From Dehalococcoidia bacterium (GTDB taxonomy: Bacteria; Chloroflexota; Dehalococcoidia; UBA2979): a DNA stretch of 7,298 nucleotides. This document shows positions 1-6,546 of this stretch, one piece after another; position 1 is the stretch's first letter, and each line of letters starts with the position of its first letter. The translations under genes and the position numbers were made by a program. The notes under the pieces were generated by a model. The model saw nothing but the letters and a program-made list of their open reading frames with translations, was not told where the DNA came from and ran no database searches. The stretch lies in NCBI GenBank assembly GCA_018700215.1, contig JABIST010000435.1:1-7298 (forward strand). Reading direction: 5' to 3'.

Positions 1-1290
1 ATGATGGTCAGCGAGACTCTAGGCATCGCGGGCGGTTCGGCCGGTACATCCGGCAGCGAGCGCCTGCTGATTGAGTTTGAACTTGCCGGTGAATCGTACG
101 GCGTTGAGATTTCGACGGTGCGCGAGATCATTCGGGTGCAAGAGATCACTCGTGTGCCCGGTGTGCCGGACGTGGTGGAGGGGATTATCAACCTCCGCGG
201 CGTGGTGGTGCCGATTGTGGATTTGCGGAAGCGCCTGGGCGTGACCGTGACTGAGCAGGGCGATGACTCCCGGGTGATTGTGACCGAGATCGACGAGGCG
301 CTGGTGGGCGTGCTGGTGGACGCGGTGACGGGCGTGATGCGGATGTCCGCTGAGGACTTGCAACCGCTGTCCAAGCACGCTCAGACGGACGACTCGGACT
401 ACCTGGAGGGTGTTGCCCAGTTCGACGAGCGCCTGGTGGTGCTGGTGAACATTGTGCGCGCGCTGGAGCGCGAATCACTGCACAACGTGAAGTGGGATGG
501 CGAAGTAGTTGCGACGGCAATTGAAGCTGCTTCGGCAGAGGCGACCGCGGACGAGCCGGAAGAGGGCTTGCCGCTGCGGATCGAGTTGCTGGAGACGAGC
601 TTCGAGGCGTTGAAGCCGCGTGGCGACGAGCTGGTGGAGTACTTCTACGATCAGCTCTTCGAGCAGTACCCGAGTGTGCTGCCGCTGTTTGAGGGCGCGG
701 ACATGCAGCAGCAGCAGGGCAAGTTGCTGTCCGCGTTGGCGACGGTTGTCGCTTCGCTGCGCACGCCTGATGTGCTGGTCCCGCACCTGCAAGAGCTGGG
801 TCGCAAGCACGTGGCGTACGGCGCGGAGCCGGCGCACTACGACGCAGTTGGCCAGGTGCTACTGGAGTCGATGGAAGCGATCGCCGGCGATCTCTGGAAC
901 GACGAGCTGCTGGCGGCGTGGGCCGAAGCCTACGGCATTGTCTCCTCGGTGATGATCGAAGCCGCTTCGGAGGTCGAGGCACCGGTGCAGCTGCACCCGG
1001 AGCTTGGTGAGTCGAGCGCGGAGGGGGCACCCGAGGACGGGCTGCCGCTACCTACTGAACTGCTGGAGACGAGCTTCGAGGCTGCGGCCGACGAGGAGCT
1101 GGTGGCTGAGCCGATCGAGTTCGCCGAGGCGAAGAAGGCTGTCGAGCAGAAGCCGGCGACGAAGAAGTCGGCAGCGAAGAAGCCGGCGGCGAAGAAGCCG
1201 GCGGCGAAGAAGCCGGCGGCCAAGTCCACAGCCGCGGCGAAGAAGCCGACCGCGAGCAAGAAGCCTGCCGCGAAGAAGAAGGTCAGCTAG
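1..1290 (+). CDS. CheW-globin fusion protein with lysine-rich basic tail
   Basis: The 429-residue protein has four parts. Residues about 20-156 are a CheW domain: the strand start LLIEFELAGESYGVEI, then VPGVPDVVEGIINLRG with the conserved NLRG at 64-67, then VGVLVDAVTGV; CheW couples receptors to the kinase CheA. Residues about 189-320 are a globin of the flavohemoglobin/Vitreoscilla type: YFYDQLF gives the B10 Tyr (Y216), PLF the CD1 Phe (F230), a Gln run at 236-239 the E7 position, and RKHVAYG the proximal His (H270); AWAEAYG lies in helix H. Residues 344-361 repeat 186-203, the globin start. Residues 378-429 hold 19 Lys, 16 Ala and one acidic residue, like a histone H1 tail. There is no transmembrane segment, so it is probably cytoplasmic. 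A role in O2 or NO sensing for chemosensory signalling is inferred. The ATG at base 1 or base 4 may start it, but the window edge hides the ribosome binding site and the true start could lie upstream. An intrinsic terminator follows. Confidence 0.9.
   Translation: MMVSETLGIAGGSAGTSGSERLLIEFELAGESYGVEISTVREIIRVQEITRVPGVPDVVEGIINLRGVVVPIVDLRKRLGVTVTEQGDDSRVIVTEIDEALVGVLVDAVTGVMRMSAEDLQPLSKHAQTDDSDYLEGVAQFDERLVVLVNIVRALERESLHNVKWDGEVVATAIEAASAEATADEPEEGLPLRIELLETSFEALKPRGDELVEYFYDQLFEQYPSVLPLFEGADMQQQQGKLLSALATVVASLRTPDVLVPHLQELGRKHVAYGAEPAHYDAVGQVLLESMEAIAGDLWNDELLAAWAEAYGIVSSVMIEAASEVEAPVQLHPELGESSAEGAPEDGLPLPTELLETSFEAAADEELVAEPIEFAEAKKAVEQKPATKKSAAKKPAAKKPAAKKPAAKSTAAAKKPTASKKPAAKKKVS
1030..1083 (+). 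repeat. Second copy of the globin-start segment (first copy 556-609)
   Basis: Codons 344-361 repeat codons 186-203 of the same gene. Fifteen of the 18 residues are identical (core ELLETSFEA; differences E/D, R/P and I/T). The DNA core is a perfect 22-bp direct repeat at 587-608 and 1061-1082, while flanking codons differ at third positions. Weak similarity continues past the repeat (DELVE versus DEELVAE), then is lost at the basic tail. The second copy carries the start of globin helix A without the heme pocket, so it looks like the remnant of a duplicated or deleted globin domain. Confidence 0.85.
1171..1224 (+). repeat. 15-bp tandem repeat encoding AAKKP units
   Basis: Three consecutive 15-bp units (1171-1185, 1186-1200, 1201-1215) each encode AAKKP and are nearly identical (consensus gcggcgaagaagccg). 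A partial AAK unit follows to 1224. Degenerate KKP/AAK units extend the array over about 1132-1284. Arrays of this kind commonly vary in unit number by slippage, and the encoded tail should be disordered and strongly basic. Confidence 0.9.
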
Positions 1291-1358
1291 CCAGCGGCAT
1301 TCGCCAATCGCACAGGAGACGACGACGGCGTTTACTCGCCAGATCGTCCGGGGGACAC

Positions 1359-1391
1359 AGCCCACCACGTGGAAACGCGTGGTGGGCTTTT
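1359..1391 (+). terminator. Rho-independent terminator after the CheW-globin gene
   Basis: A perfect 11-bp stem, agcccaccacg (1359-1369) with cgtggtgggct (1378-1388), encloses an 8-nt loop. The last stem base starts a run of four T (1388-1391). It lies 68 bp after the CheW-globin stop codon, between two convergent genes. The opposite strand lacks a matching T-run, so it mainly serves the plus strand. Confidence 0.88.
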
Positions 1392-1445
1392 CATTGTGCG
1401 CGGTGGCTGTTGGGGGTTCGGCGAGGAGGCCGGAGGTCAGGCGGA

Positions 1446-2234
1446 CTAGTGGCCGTTGAACTGGGGGGTGCGCTTTTCGAGGAAGGCGCGCCAGCCCTCC
1501 TGGAAGTCGTCTGTGTCGTAGGGGGAGAGCGCGAGGGCACGGTCCTGGGGCGTGAGCCCGCGGAGGCCGGGGTCTTCGAGGACGGTGGTGGCGATCTGCT
1601 TGTGTACGCGGTGGACGACGGGTGCGAGCGCGGCGATCCGCTTGGCCATGGCGTAGGTGAAGTCCTCGACCTCGGCGAGTGAGGTGACGTGGTTGACGAG
1701 GCCGATGCGGTGGGCGTCTTCGGCGGGGATGAGGTCAGCGGTGAGGAGTAGCTCCATGGTCTTGGCGCGACCGATCAGGCGGATCATGCGGCGCATCTCT
1801 CGGTGCGCGATGGGGAGGCCGAGTCGGGCGATGGGGACACCGAAGCGGGAGTTGTCCGCGGCGATGCGGATATCGAGGGCACTTGAGAACTCGCAGCCAC
1901 CGCCGACGCAAGCGCCTTTGATCATGCTGATGGTGGGCTTGCCGACGGCTTCGGCTTCGTCCATGGCGGCGTCGAAGGCGGCGTTGTAGAGGGCTGCCTG
2001 GGCGGCGTTCTTGCGGTGGGTCTCGAACTCGCTGATGTCGGCACCGGCGGAGAAGGCGTCGTCGCCGGCGCCACGGAAGACGATGACACGGACGCTGGGA
2101 TCGTGTTTGAGGTCGACGAGCATGCGGCGGAGGTCGTGCCACATCTCGAAGGTGATTGCGTTGCGCCGCTCGAGGTTGTTGAAGGTGACGGTGGCGATCT
2201 GGTCCGCGATCGCAAGCAGGATTCTGTCGGTCAT
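1446..2234 (-). CDS. Enoyl-CoA hydratase/isomerase (crotonase) family protein
   Basis: The 262-residue protein has the full length of a single-domain crotonase, which binds acyl-CoA thioesters and stabilises an enolate in an oxyanion hole. Visible motifs are RRNAIT (23-28), FSAGADISEF (61-70, first oxyanion-hole strand), GACVGGGCEFSSALD (107-121, second oxyanion-hole glycines and E115 at the position of the first catalytic Glu of enoyl-CoA hydratase), LTADLIPAEDAHRIGLVN (164-181) and the C-terminal EGWRAFLEKRTPQF. The second catalytic Glu of rat hydratase (Glu164, in FGQPEI) aligns with I135 in FGVPIARLG, so plain 2-enoyl-CoA hydration is doubtful; an isomerase, lyase, hydrolase or dehalogenase-type reaction is possible. 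The ATG start is supported by GGAGG four bases upstream. The gene is monocistronic here, divergent from the isomerase operon and convergent with the CheW-globin gene. Confidence 0.92.
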   Translation of the reverse strand: MTDRILLAIADQIATVTFNNLERRNAITFEMWHDLRRMLVDLKHDPSVRVIVFRGAGDDAFSAGADISEFETHRKNAAQAALYNAAFDAAMDEAEAVGKPTISMIKGACVGGGCEFSSALDIRIAADNSRFGVPIARLGLPIAHREMRRMIRLIGRAKTMELLLTADLIPAEDAHRIGLVNHVTSLAEVEDFTYAMAKRIAALAPVVHRVHKQIATTVLEDPGLRGLTPQDRALALSPYDTDDFQEGWRAFLEKRTPQFNGH

Positions 2235-2258
2235 GATTCCTCCGCTGGCGAGATGATA
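2235..2258 (-). promoter_or_regulatory. Probable -10 box and ribosome binding site of the crotonase gene
   Basis: On the minus strand TATCAT (2258-2253, five of six matches to TATAAT) is followed by GGAGG (2243-2239), which ends four bases before the ATG. The expected transcript leader is only about 10 nt. I see no convincing -35 box at the usual spacing. The ribosome binding site is solid; the promoter is a guess from one hexamer. Confidence 0.45.
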
Positions 2259-2300
2259 GGTGAGCGCGGGATTGAATTCTGCGCGACGCCGTTCGTTCGC

Positions 2301-2313
2301 TAGGATGGCGACG
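2301..2313 (+). promoter_or_regulatory. Candidate -10 box of a leaderless operon transcript
   Basis: TAGGAT (2301-2306, four of six matches to TATAAT) ends seven bases before the ATG at 2314. This is the spacing expected if transcription starts at the A of the start codon. AGGA inside the same stretch could instead act as a weak Shine-Dalgarno with an 8-nt spacer. No good -35 box is seen at 16-18 bp. Confidence 0.3.
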
Positions 2314-3093
2314 ATGCCGAAATTTGCCGCTAGCGTCTCGTGGTTGTTTCAGGACGTGCCGCTGCTCGAGCGGTTCGAGCATGCTGCCGCTGCTGGTTTT
2401 CGGGCGGTGGAGGTGCAGGCGCCCTACGAGGAGTCGGCGGAGGCGCTGGCGGAGCAGCTACAGCGCCACAACCTGGAAGCCGTGCTGATCAACATCGCGC
2501 CGGGGGTTGCGGCGATTCCTGGTCGCAAGGCGGAGTTCCGGAAAGCGCTGGACCGAGCGCTGGCTTACGCCGACACGATGGGCTGTCATCAGCTTCACTG
2601 TCTCTCTGGAGCGACCGATGACCCGAGAGCGGAAGAGACGCTGGTCTCGAATCTGCGCTGGGCGGCGGGGCAGGCTTCGCAGCACGGTGTGCGGCTGCTG
2701 CTGGAGCCGCTGAATACGACGGATAACCCGGGGTACTTTCTGACCGGGAGCGAGCAGGCACGACGAGTGATCGATGCTGTGGGCGGCGAGCATGTGGCGA
2801 TGCAGTTTGACGCGTACCACCTTCAGATCATGGAGGGCTCGCTGACCGAGTCGCTGCGGAAGCAGCTGGACGTAATCGCGCACATTCAGGTGGGTGGGGT
2901 GCCGGGGCGGCATGAGCCTGACGGTCTGCAGGAGATCAATTACCCGTATCTGTTCGACCTGATCGACGAGCTTGGATTTGAGGGCTGGGTGGGCTGCGAA
3001 TACGCGCCGCGAGCCGGGACGCTGGAGGGGTTGGCGTGGGCTGGGCAGTACGGAATTGGCGCGAACAGCGAAGGCACGGGGGGTAGCGGATGA
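2314..3093 (+). CDS. hyi: Hydroxypyruvate isomerase family TIM-barrel protein
   Basis: The protein belongs to the Hyi/OtnI branch of the xylose-isomerase-like TIM barrels, metal-dependent enzymes that interconvert short 2-oxo acids and aldehydes (hydroxypyruvate to tartronate semialdehyde, or 2-oxotetronates). From the ATG at 2314 it has 259 residues, the usual family length. The start MPKFAASVSWLF matches the family N-terminus, and longer forms (ATG 2305, GTG 2260) add residues the family lacks. Metal and catalytic candidates are E131 (LLLEPLNT), D166 and H169 (QFDAYHLQ), H190 (AHIQ) and E229 (GCEYAPR). VPGRHEPDGLQEINYPYLF (195-213) is the signature loop. The C-terminus has a short Gly/Ser-rich extension. 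The stop overlaps the next start by 4 bp (ATGA), implying translational coupling. The family is clear; the actual substrate may be another sugar acid, given the neighbours. Confidence 0.9.
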   Translation: MPKFAASVSWLFQDVPLLERFEHAAAAGFRAVEVQAPYEESAEALAEQLQRHNLEAVLINIAPGVAAIPGRKAEFRKALDRALAYADTMGCHQLHCLSGATDDPRAEETLVSNLRWAAGQASQHGVRLLLEPLNTTDNPGYFLTGSEQARRVIDAVGGEHVAMQFDAYHLQIMEGSLTESLRKQLDVIAHIQVGGVPGRHEPDGLQEINYPYLFDLIDELGFEGWVGCEYAPRAGTLEGLAWAGQYGIGANSEGTGGSG

Positions 3094-3854
3094 CGTCTGA
3101 TCCAGAGCAGCAGGTGGCGATCGTGACCGGTGGCGGATCGGGGGTTGGGCGGGCCTCGGCGTTGGCGCTGCTCGACGTCGGCTACGCGGTGGCAATCGCA
3201 GGGCGGCGAGAGGAGGCGCTGGCGGAGACGGTGCGGCTGGCCGGGGCGAACGCTTCGCGGGCACGGGCGGTGGTGACGGACGTGACGGATGCGGCATCGG
3301 TGGCGGGGCTGTTCGAAGGGGTGCGGGCGGAGTTCGGGCAGCTCGATCTGTTGTTCAACAACGCGGGGACTGGTGCGCCAGCGGTGCTGTTGGAGGAGCT
3401 GACGGTGGAGCAGTGGCAGGCGGTTGTGGCCGTGAACCTGACGGGCTCGTTTCTCTGCACGCAGGAGGCGTTCCGGATGATGAAGGCGCAGGAGCCGATG
3501 GGCGGGCGGATCATCAACAACGGCTCAATCTCGGCGGACCGGCCACGCCCGAACTCGGCGCCTTATACGGCGACGAAGCATGCGATTACGGGGCTGACGA
3601 AGGCGACCTCGTTGGACGGACGGAAGTACAACATTGCCTGCGGGCAGATCGATATTGGCAACGCGGCGACGGAGATGACGGCGCGGATGAGCGGTGGTGT
3701 GCCGCAGGCGGACGGATCGATGGCGGAAGAGCCGACGATGGACGTCTCGAATGTGGCGAACGCGATCGTTTACATGGCGGGGTTGCCGTTGGATGCGAAC
3801 GTGCAGTTCCTGACGGTGATGGCGACGAAGATGCCCTTCATCGGGCGCGGGTAA
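3090..3854 (+). CDS. Short-chain dehydrogenase/reductase (classical SDR)
   Basis: At 254 residues it has the length of a classical SDR, a Rossmann-fold NAD(P)-dependent alcohol/ketone oxidoreductase of the cytoplasm. TGGGSGVG (13-20) is the dinucleotide-binding motif, D64 the adenine-ring residue, NNAG at 90-93 the structural motif, and N116, S146, Y159 and K163 (YTATK) the catalytic tetrad. R39 and R40 after the second strand favour NADP(H) over NAD(H); this is an inference from charge. ACGQIDIGNAATEM (183-196) follows the active site, where many SDRs have a PG motif. A run of six G (3078-3083) six bases before the ATG may serve as ribosome binding site. Overlap with the isomerase gene suggests the two act on related carbonyl intermediates. 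The substrate cannot be read from sequence. Confidence 0.93.
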   Translation: MTSDPEQQVAIVTGGGSGVGRASALALLDVGYAVAIAGRREEALAETVRLAGANASRARAVVTDVTDAASVAGLFEGVRAEFGQLDLLFNNAGTGAPAVLLEELTVEQWQAVVAVNLTGSFLCTQEAFRMMKAQEPMGGRIINNGSISADRPRPNSAPYTATKHAITGLTKATSLDGRKYNIACGQIDIGNAATEMTARMSGGVPQADGSMAEEPTMDVSNVANAIVYMAGLPLDANVQFLTVMATKMPFIGRG

Positions 3855-3869
3855 TCGGGTGCGGCAGCG

Positions 3870-4862
3870 ATGAGCACGGGCTCGCCGATCGAAGTCGCTC
3901 GTGTGCTGGCGGCCGAGTACGGGTATGGGCTCCAACCGGTGAACTACGTGCGGGGCGTGGCAATGAGTGGGCGGCTGCGGCTGCATCGGCTTGAGCCTGG
4001 CGGCGGCGACCCAGCAGCTTCGATTGTTGAGGCGGTCGAGCCGTTCGTCGGGGGCGATGTGGGCACGATGCTGCAGGCGGTGGATGGCTCGGTTCTCGCT
4101 GCCTACGTGTGGGCGGACGAGTTGAGCGAGGCGACGGGGGACGAGCGATACGCGCGGCTGCTGGAGCAGATTGCGAGCGGCTATCTGGAGACGCGTGCCG
4201 ATGGGCTGCCCGCACCCGTGGACCCGGACTACCGAGTGGAGGACGTGTTCTTCGCGGGCGCACTGCTGGGTCGCGCGTTCAAGACCTCGGGGGACGAGCG
4301 GTATGCGGAGGCGCTGACGGGATTTCTGGGGCGGGTGGATGCGCAGCCGGACAGCGGGTTGTGGTGGCACTGCAACTCATCGCCGTTCACGTGGGGGCGG
4401 GGTAACGCGTTCGCTGCGCTGGGATTCGCCGAGGCGCTGTCGTACCTGCCGGCGGATGGTCCGGGGCGAGCGGGGTTGGAGGCGAAGCATCGCGCTCACC
4501 TCGAAGCGCTGATTGGGCACCAGGACGCCTCGGGTGCGTGGCGGCAGGTGATCGATCGGCCGGATTCGTATTTGGAGCTGACGGTGACGGCGATCATTGG
4601 GTACGCGATCGTGCGCGGGATGGGGCGTGGGTGGCTGTCGAGGGACCTCGAACCGGTCGCGGCTCGCGCGTGGGGAGCGGTGGCGGAGCGGGTGGACGAG
4701 GCGGGGATGGTTCGGGATTCGTGCCCGGGTACGGGGCCGCTGCCGACGCTGGAGGACTACTTGCAGCGGGAGCCGATCAGCGGCCATGACGATCGAGCTG
4801 GCTCGATGGCGTTGTGGTTCGCGGTGGAGTACGCGGAGTACCTGGGCTCCAGCTCGGGGTAG
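3870..4862 (+). CDS. GH88/GH105-like unsaturated glycuronyl hydrolase
   Basis: The 330-residue protein resembles the (alpha/alpha)6-barrel unsaturated glucuronyl/rhamnogalacturonyl hydrolases, which cleave the terminal delta-4,5-unsaturated uronate from products of polysaccharide lyases. Supporting motifs are EDVFFAGALLGRAF (124-137, D125 as candidate catalytic acid), WWHCNSSPFTWGRGNAFAAL (165-184, with the WGRGN hallmark), HQDASGAWRQVIDRPDSY (217-234) followed by ELTVTA, and the C-terminal SMALWFAVEYAEYL. It is somewhat shorter than typical members (about 350-380). No signal peptide is seen, so it should act in the cytoplasm on imported oligosaccharides, as known family members do. It starts 15 bp after the SDR stop with only a weak ribosome binding site, so it is probably the third gene of the operon. 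It could also be another six-hairpin glycosidase with a different substrate. Confidence 0.75.
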   Translation: MSTGSPIEVARVLAAEYGYGLQPVNYVRGVAMSGRLRLHRLEPGGGDPAASIVEAVEPFVGGDVGTMLQAVDGSVLAAYVWADELSEATGDERYARLLEQIASGYLETRADGLPAPVDPDYRVEDVFFAGALLGRAFKTSGDERYAEALTGFLGRVDAQPDSGLWWHCNSSPFTWGRGNAFAALGFAEALSYLPADGPGRAGLEAKHRAHLEALIGHQDASGAWRQVIDRPDSYLELTVTAIIGYAIVRGMGRGWLSRDLEPVAARAWGAVAERVDEAGMVRDSCPGTGPLPTLEDYLQREPISGHDDRAGSMALWFAVEYAEYLGSSSG

Positions 4863-5016
4863 CGGTCGGGACAGGGCGCTACGAGCGCGGGGTAGCTGGC
4901 TGCGGGTTTGTGGTGGTGGACCTGGGGGACGGCGTTCGTCGGAGGGTGGCACCGGCGTGGCTCCTCAGGTGCACGTGGGCACGATAGAAGGCGCGGTGGC
5001 CAGTCGGCGCTCGGGG

Positions 5017-6375
5017 CTAGCCGCCAGCGGCGGTGTTGAGGTGTTCGGATGATTCGCTGGCGGGCTCGATTGGGGTGACGGGCCTGGCCTGCAGCACGAC
5101 GAAGGCGGCGGCGTAGGTGACGAGGGCGGCGATGGTGAAGGGGGCGTCGTAGCTGCCGGTGCGGTCCTCGAGGAACCCGACAACGAAGGGGCCGAGGCCG
5201 CTCCCGGCCTGGCCGGCGAGGGCGACGATGCCGAAGACGGCACCGAACGAGACCATGCCGAAGATTTCGCTGACGAGCAGCGATTGCATCATGTAGATGT
5301 TGCCGATGGTGAAGCCGAAGGTGAGCGTGAGCGCGTAGGTGGCGGCGACGTTCTCGGTGCGGAGCACGAGTAGTACCGCCGAGGCCTGGACAGCGAAGAG
5401 CACTACGGTGAGCCAGCGCTTATCGATGGCGTCGGCGAAGAGGCCGACGATGAGGCGGGCGATGATGCTGCCGGCGGCGGTGGTGCTGAGGGCGAGGGCA
5501 GCGGCGTTACGGGAGCCGAGGCGCTCTTCGAGGAACGAGACCTGGTGGATGACGAAGCCGGTCTGCGAGATGAGCACCATGGTGAACGCGAGCAGGACGG
5601 CCCAGAAGGAGGTAGTGCGCATCGCCTCGCTGCGGGTCCAGCGGCGGAGCTGGGAGCCGGCGTCCATGCGTGCGCTGGTTTGAGCGAGGCTGATGGCGGG
5701 GTCAATGCCATCCGGGTGGAGTCCCATCTGTCTGGGGTCGAAGGCGATCATACCCCAGAGGACGGGGAGGGTGACGGCGAGGACGAGTAGTCCCATGACG
5801 GGGGCGGCGAGTTCGAGTCCACCTCGATCGATCAGGGTGGCGGCGAGGGGGGCGAGGATGACGCCACCGAGCGAGATGCCGGTGGAGGAGACGCTCATGG
5901 CTCGGGCGCGTCGGACCATGAACCAGCGGGTCATGATGGCGTTGACGGCGACGTTGGAGGACATGCCGAAGCCGAAGGCGAGCAGGAAGTAGACGGCGTA
6001 GAGCTGCCACAGCTCCTGGACGAATCCGACGAGCATGGCGCCGCCACCGACGAGCAGGAACCCGACGGTCATGAAGCCCATGGGGCCGTGTTTGTCCACG
6101 CGTGGGCCGAAGAAGGCGGCGGTGACGCCGGAGGTGAGGAAGTACATGCTGACCGCGCCGCTGACGGCGGAGTTGGACCAGCCGTGCTGCTCCTGCAGCG
6201 GTTTGAGGAAGACGGCGAGCCCGTAGTAGCCGATACCAGCGACGACGAGCATGAGCGTGCCGACGCCGACAGCAATTGCCCAGCCGTAGAAGATCGATTG
6301 TGGGAAGACGCGGGCGAGCGGTGGTACTCGCCTCGGGAGGTGGGTGGCAGGCTCGGAGGCATCGGGGGAGGTCAC
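5017..6375 (-). CDS. MFS transporter, 12 transmembrane segments
   Basis: The 452-residue inner-membrane carrier has two six-helix halves. Hydrophobic segments lie near 29-56, 70-90, 99-119, 124-146, 162-182, 188-211, then 254-276, 292-313, 322-338, 346-368, 377-402 and 411-430. A central loop spans about 212-253. Motif-A-like loops occur in both halves: FFGPRVDKHGPMG (88-100) and RLIVGLFADAIDKRW (307-321). FYGWAI after a short cytoplasmic N-terminus and TRWFMVRRARAM (149-160) recall the monocarboxylate/oxalate-formate branch of MFS, so a small organic anion is a reasonable but unproven substrate. The start is GTG; the next in-frame Met lies inside the first helix, so this start is needed. No Shine-Dalgarno is visible. 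It is convergent with the hydrolase operon, with a 154-bp gap that shows no clear terminator. Confidence 0.9.
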   Translation of the reverse strand: MTSPDASEPATHLPRRVPPLARVFPQSIFYGWAIAVGVGTLMLVVAGIGYYGLAVFLKPLQEQHGWSNSAVSGAVSMYFLTSGVTAAFFGPRVDKHGPMGFMTVGFLLVGGGAMLVGFVQELWQLYAVYFLLAFGFGMSSNVAVNAIMTRWFMVRRARAMSVSSTGISLGGVILAPLAATLIDRGGLELAAPVMGLLVLAVTLPVLWGMIAFDPRQMGLHPDGIDPAISLAQTSARMDAGSQLRRWTRSEAMRTTSFWAVLLAFTMVLISQTGFVIHQVSFLEERLGSRNAAALALSTTAAGSIIARLIVGLFADAIDKRWLTVVLFAVQASAVLLVLRTENVAATYALTLTFGFTIGNIYMMQSLLVSEIFGMVSFGAVFGIVALAGQAGSGLGPFVVGFLEDRTGSYDAPFTIAALVTYAAAFVVLQARPVTPIEPASESSEHLNTAAGG

Positions 6376-6387
6376 GCTGCGATGCTA
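6376..6387 (-). promoter_or_regulatory. Candidate -10 box of a leaderless MFS transcript
   Basis: On the minus strand TAGCAT (6387-6382, four of six matches to TATAAT) ends six bases before the GTG start of the MFS gene. With no Shine-Dalgarno present, this suggests a transcript that begins at or next to the start codon. No -35 box is recognisable. The remainder of the 171-bp gap (6388-6546) shows nothing definite. Confidence 0.3.
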
Positions 6388-6546
6388 GCAGTGGGCTGAG
6401 TTGTGGTCGGGGGCGTCCGCGATGGCATGAGCGTTGCGGGCGGGGCTTCCCCTGCTGCTTGCGAGTGACGATATTGCCGATCGTGTTCGGCTGTGCTGAG
6501 CGATCGTCGTGGGTGACGACATGAGGACGTGCCCAGTAGCGGCATC

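Noticed and set aside
188..1030. 280-residue minus-strand reading frame opposite the CheW-globin gene
   Set aside because: Its product is Arg/Pro/Ala/Ser-rich with no domain, and the opposite strand carries two recognisable domains. It is an open frame produced by high GC.
2260..2313. Longer start sites (GTG 2260, ATG 2305) for the isomerase
   Set aside because: The family N-terminus aligns at the ATG at 2314, and the extra residues (SAGLNSARRRSFAR) match nothing in the family.
3525..4370. 281-residue minus-strand frame across the SDR/hydrolase junction
   Set aside because: It is an Arg/His-rich low-complexity translation antisense to two genes with clear motifs.
4863..5016. Expected terminator between the convergent hydrolase and MFS genes
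   Set aside because: Only 4-5 bp stems without T-runs were found (for example gtgc/gcac near 4970-4981). I see nothing that supports an intrinsic terminator on either strand.
6467..6508. Inverted repeat gacgat...atcgtc and repeated cgatcg between the two right-hand genes
   Set aside because: The arms are only 6 bp with a 30-bp gap and no T-run. This is expected by chance in such sequence and insufficient to call an operator or terminator.
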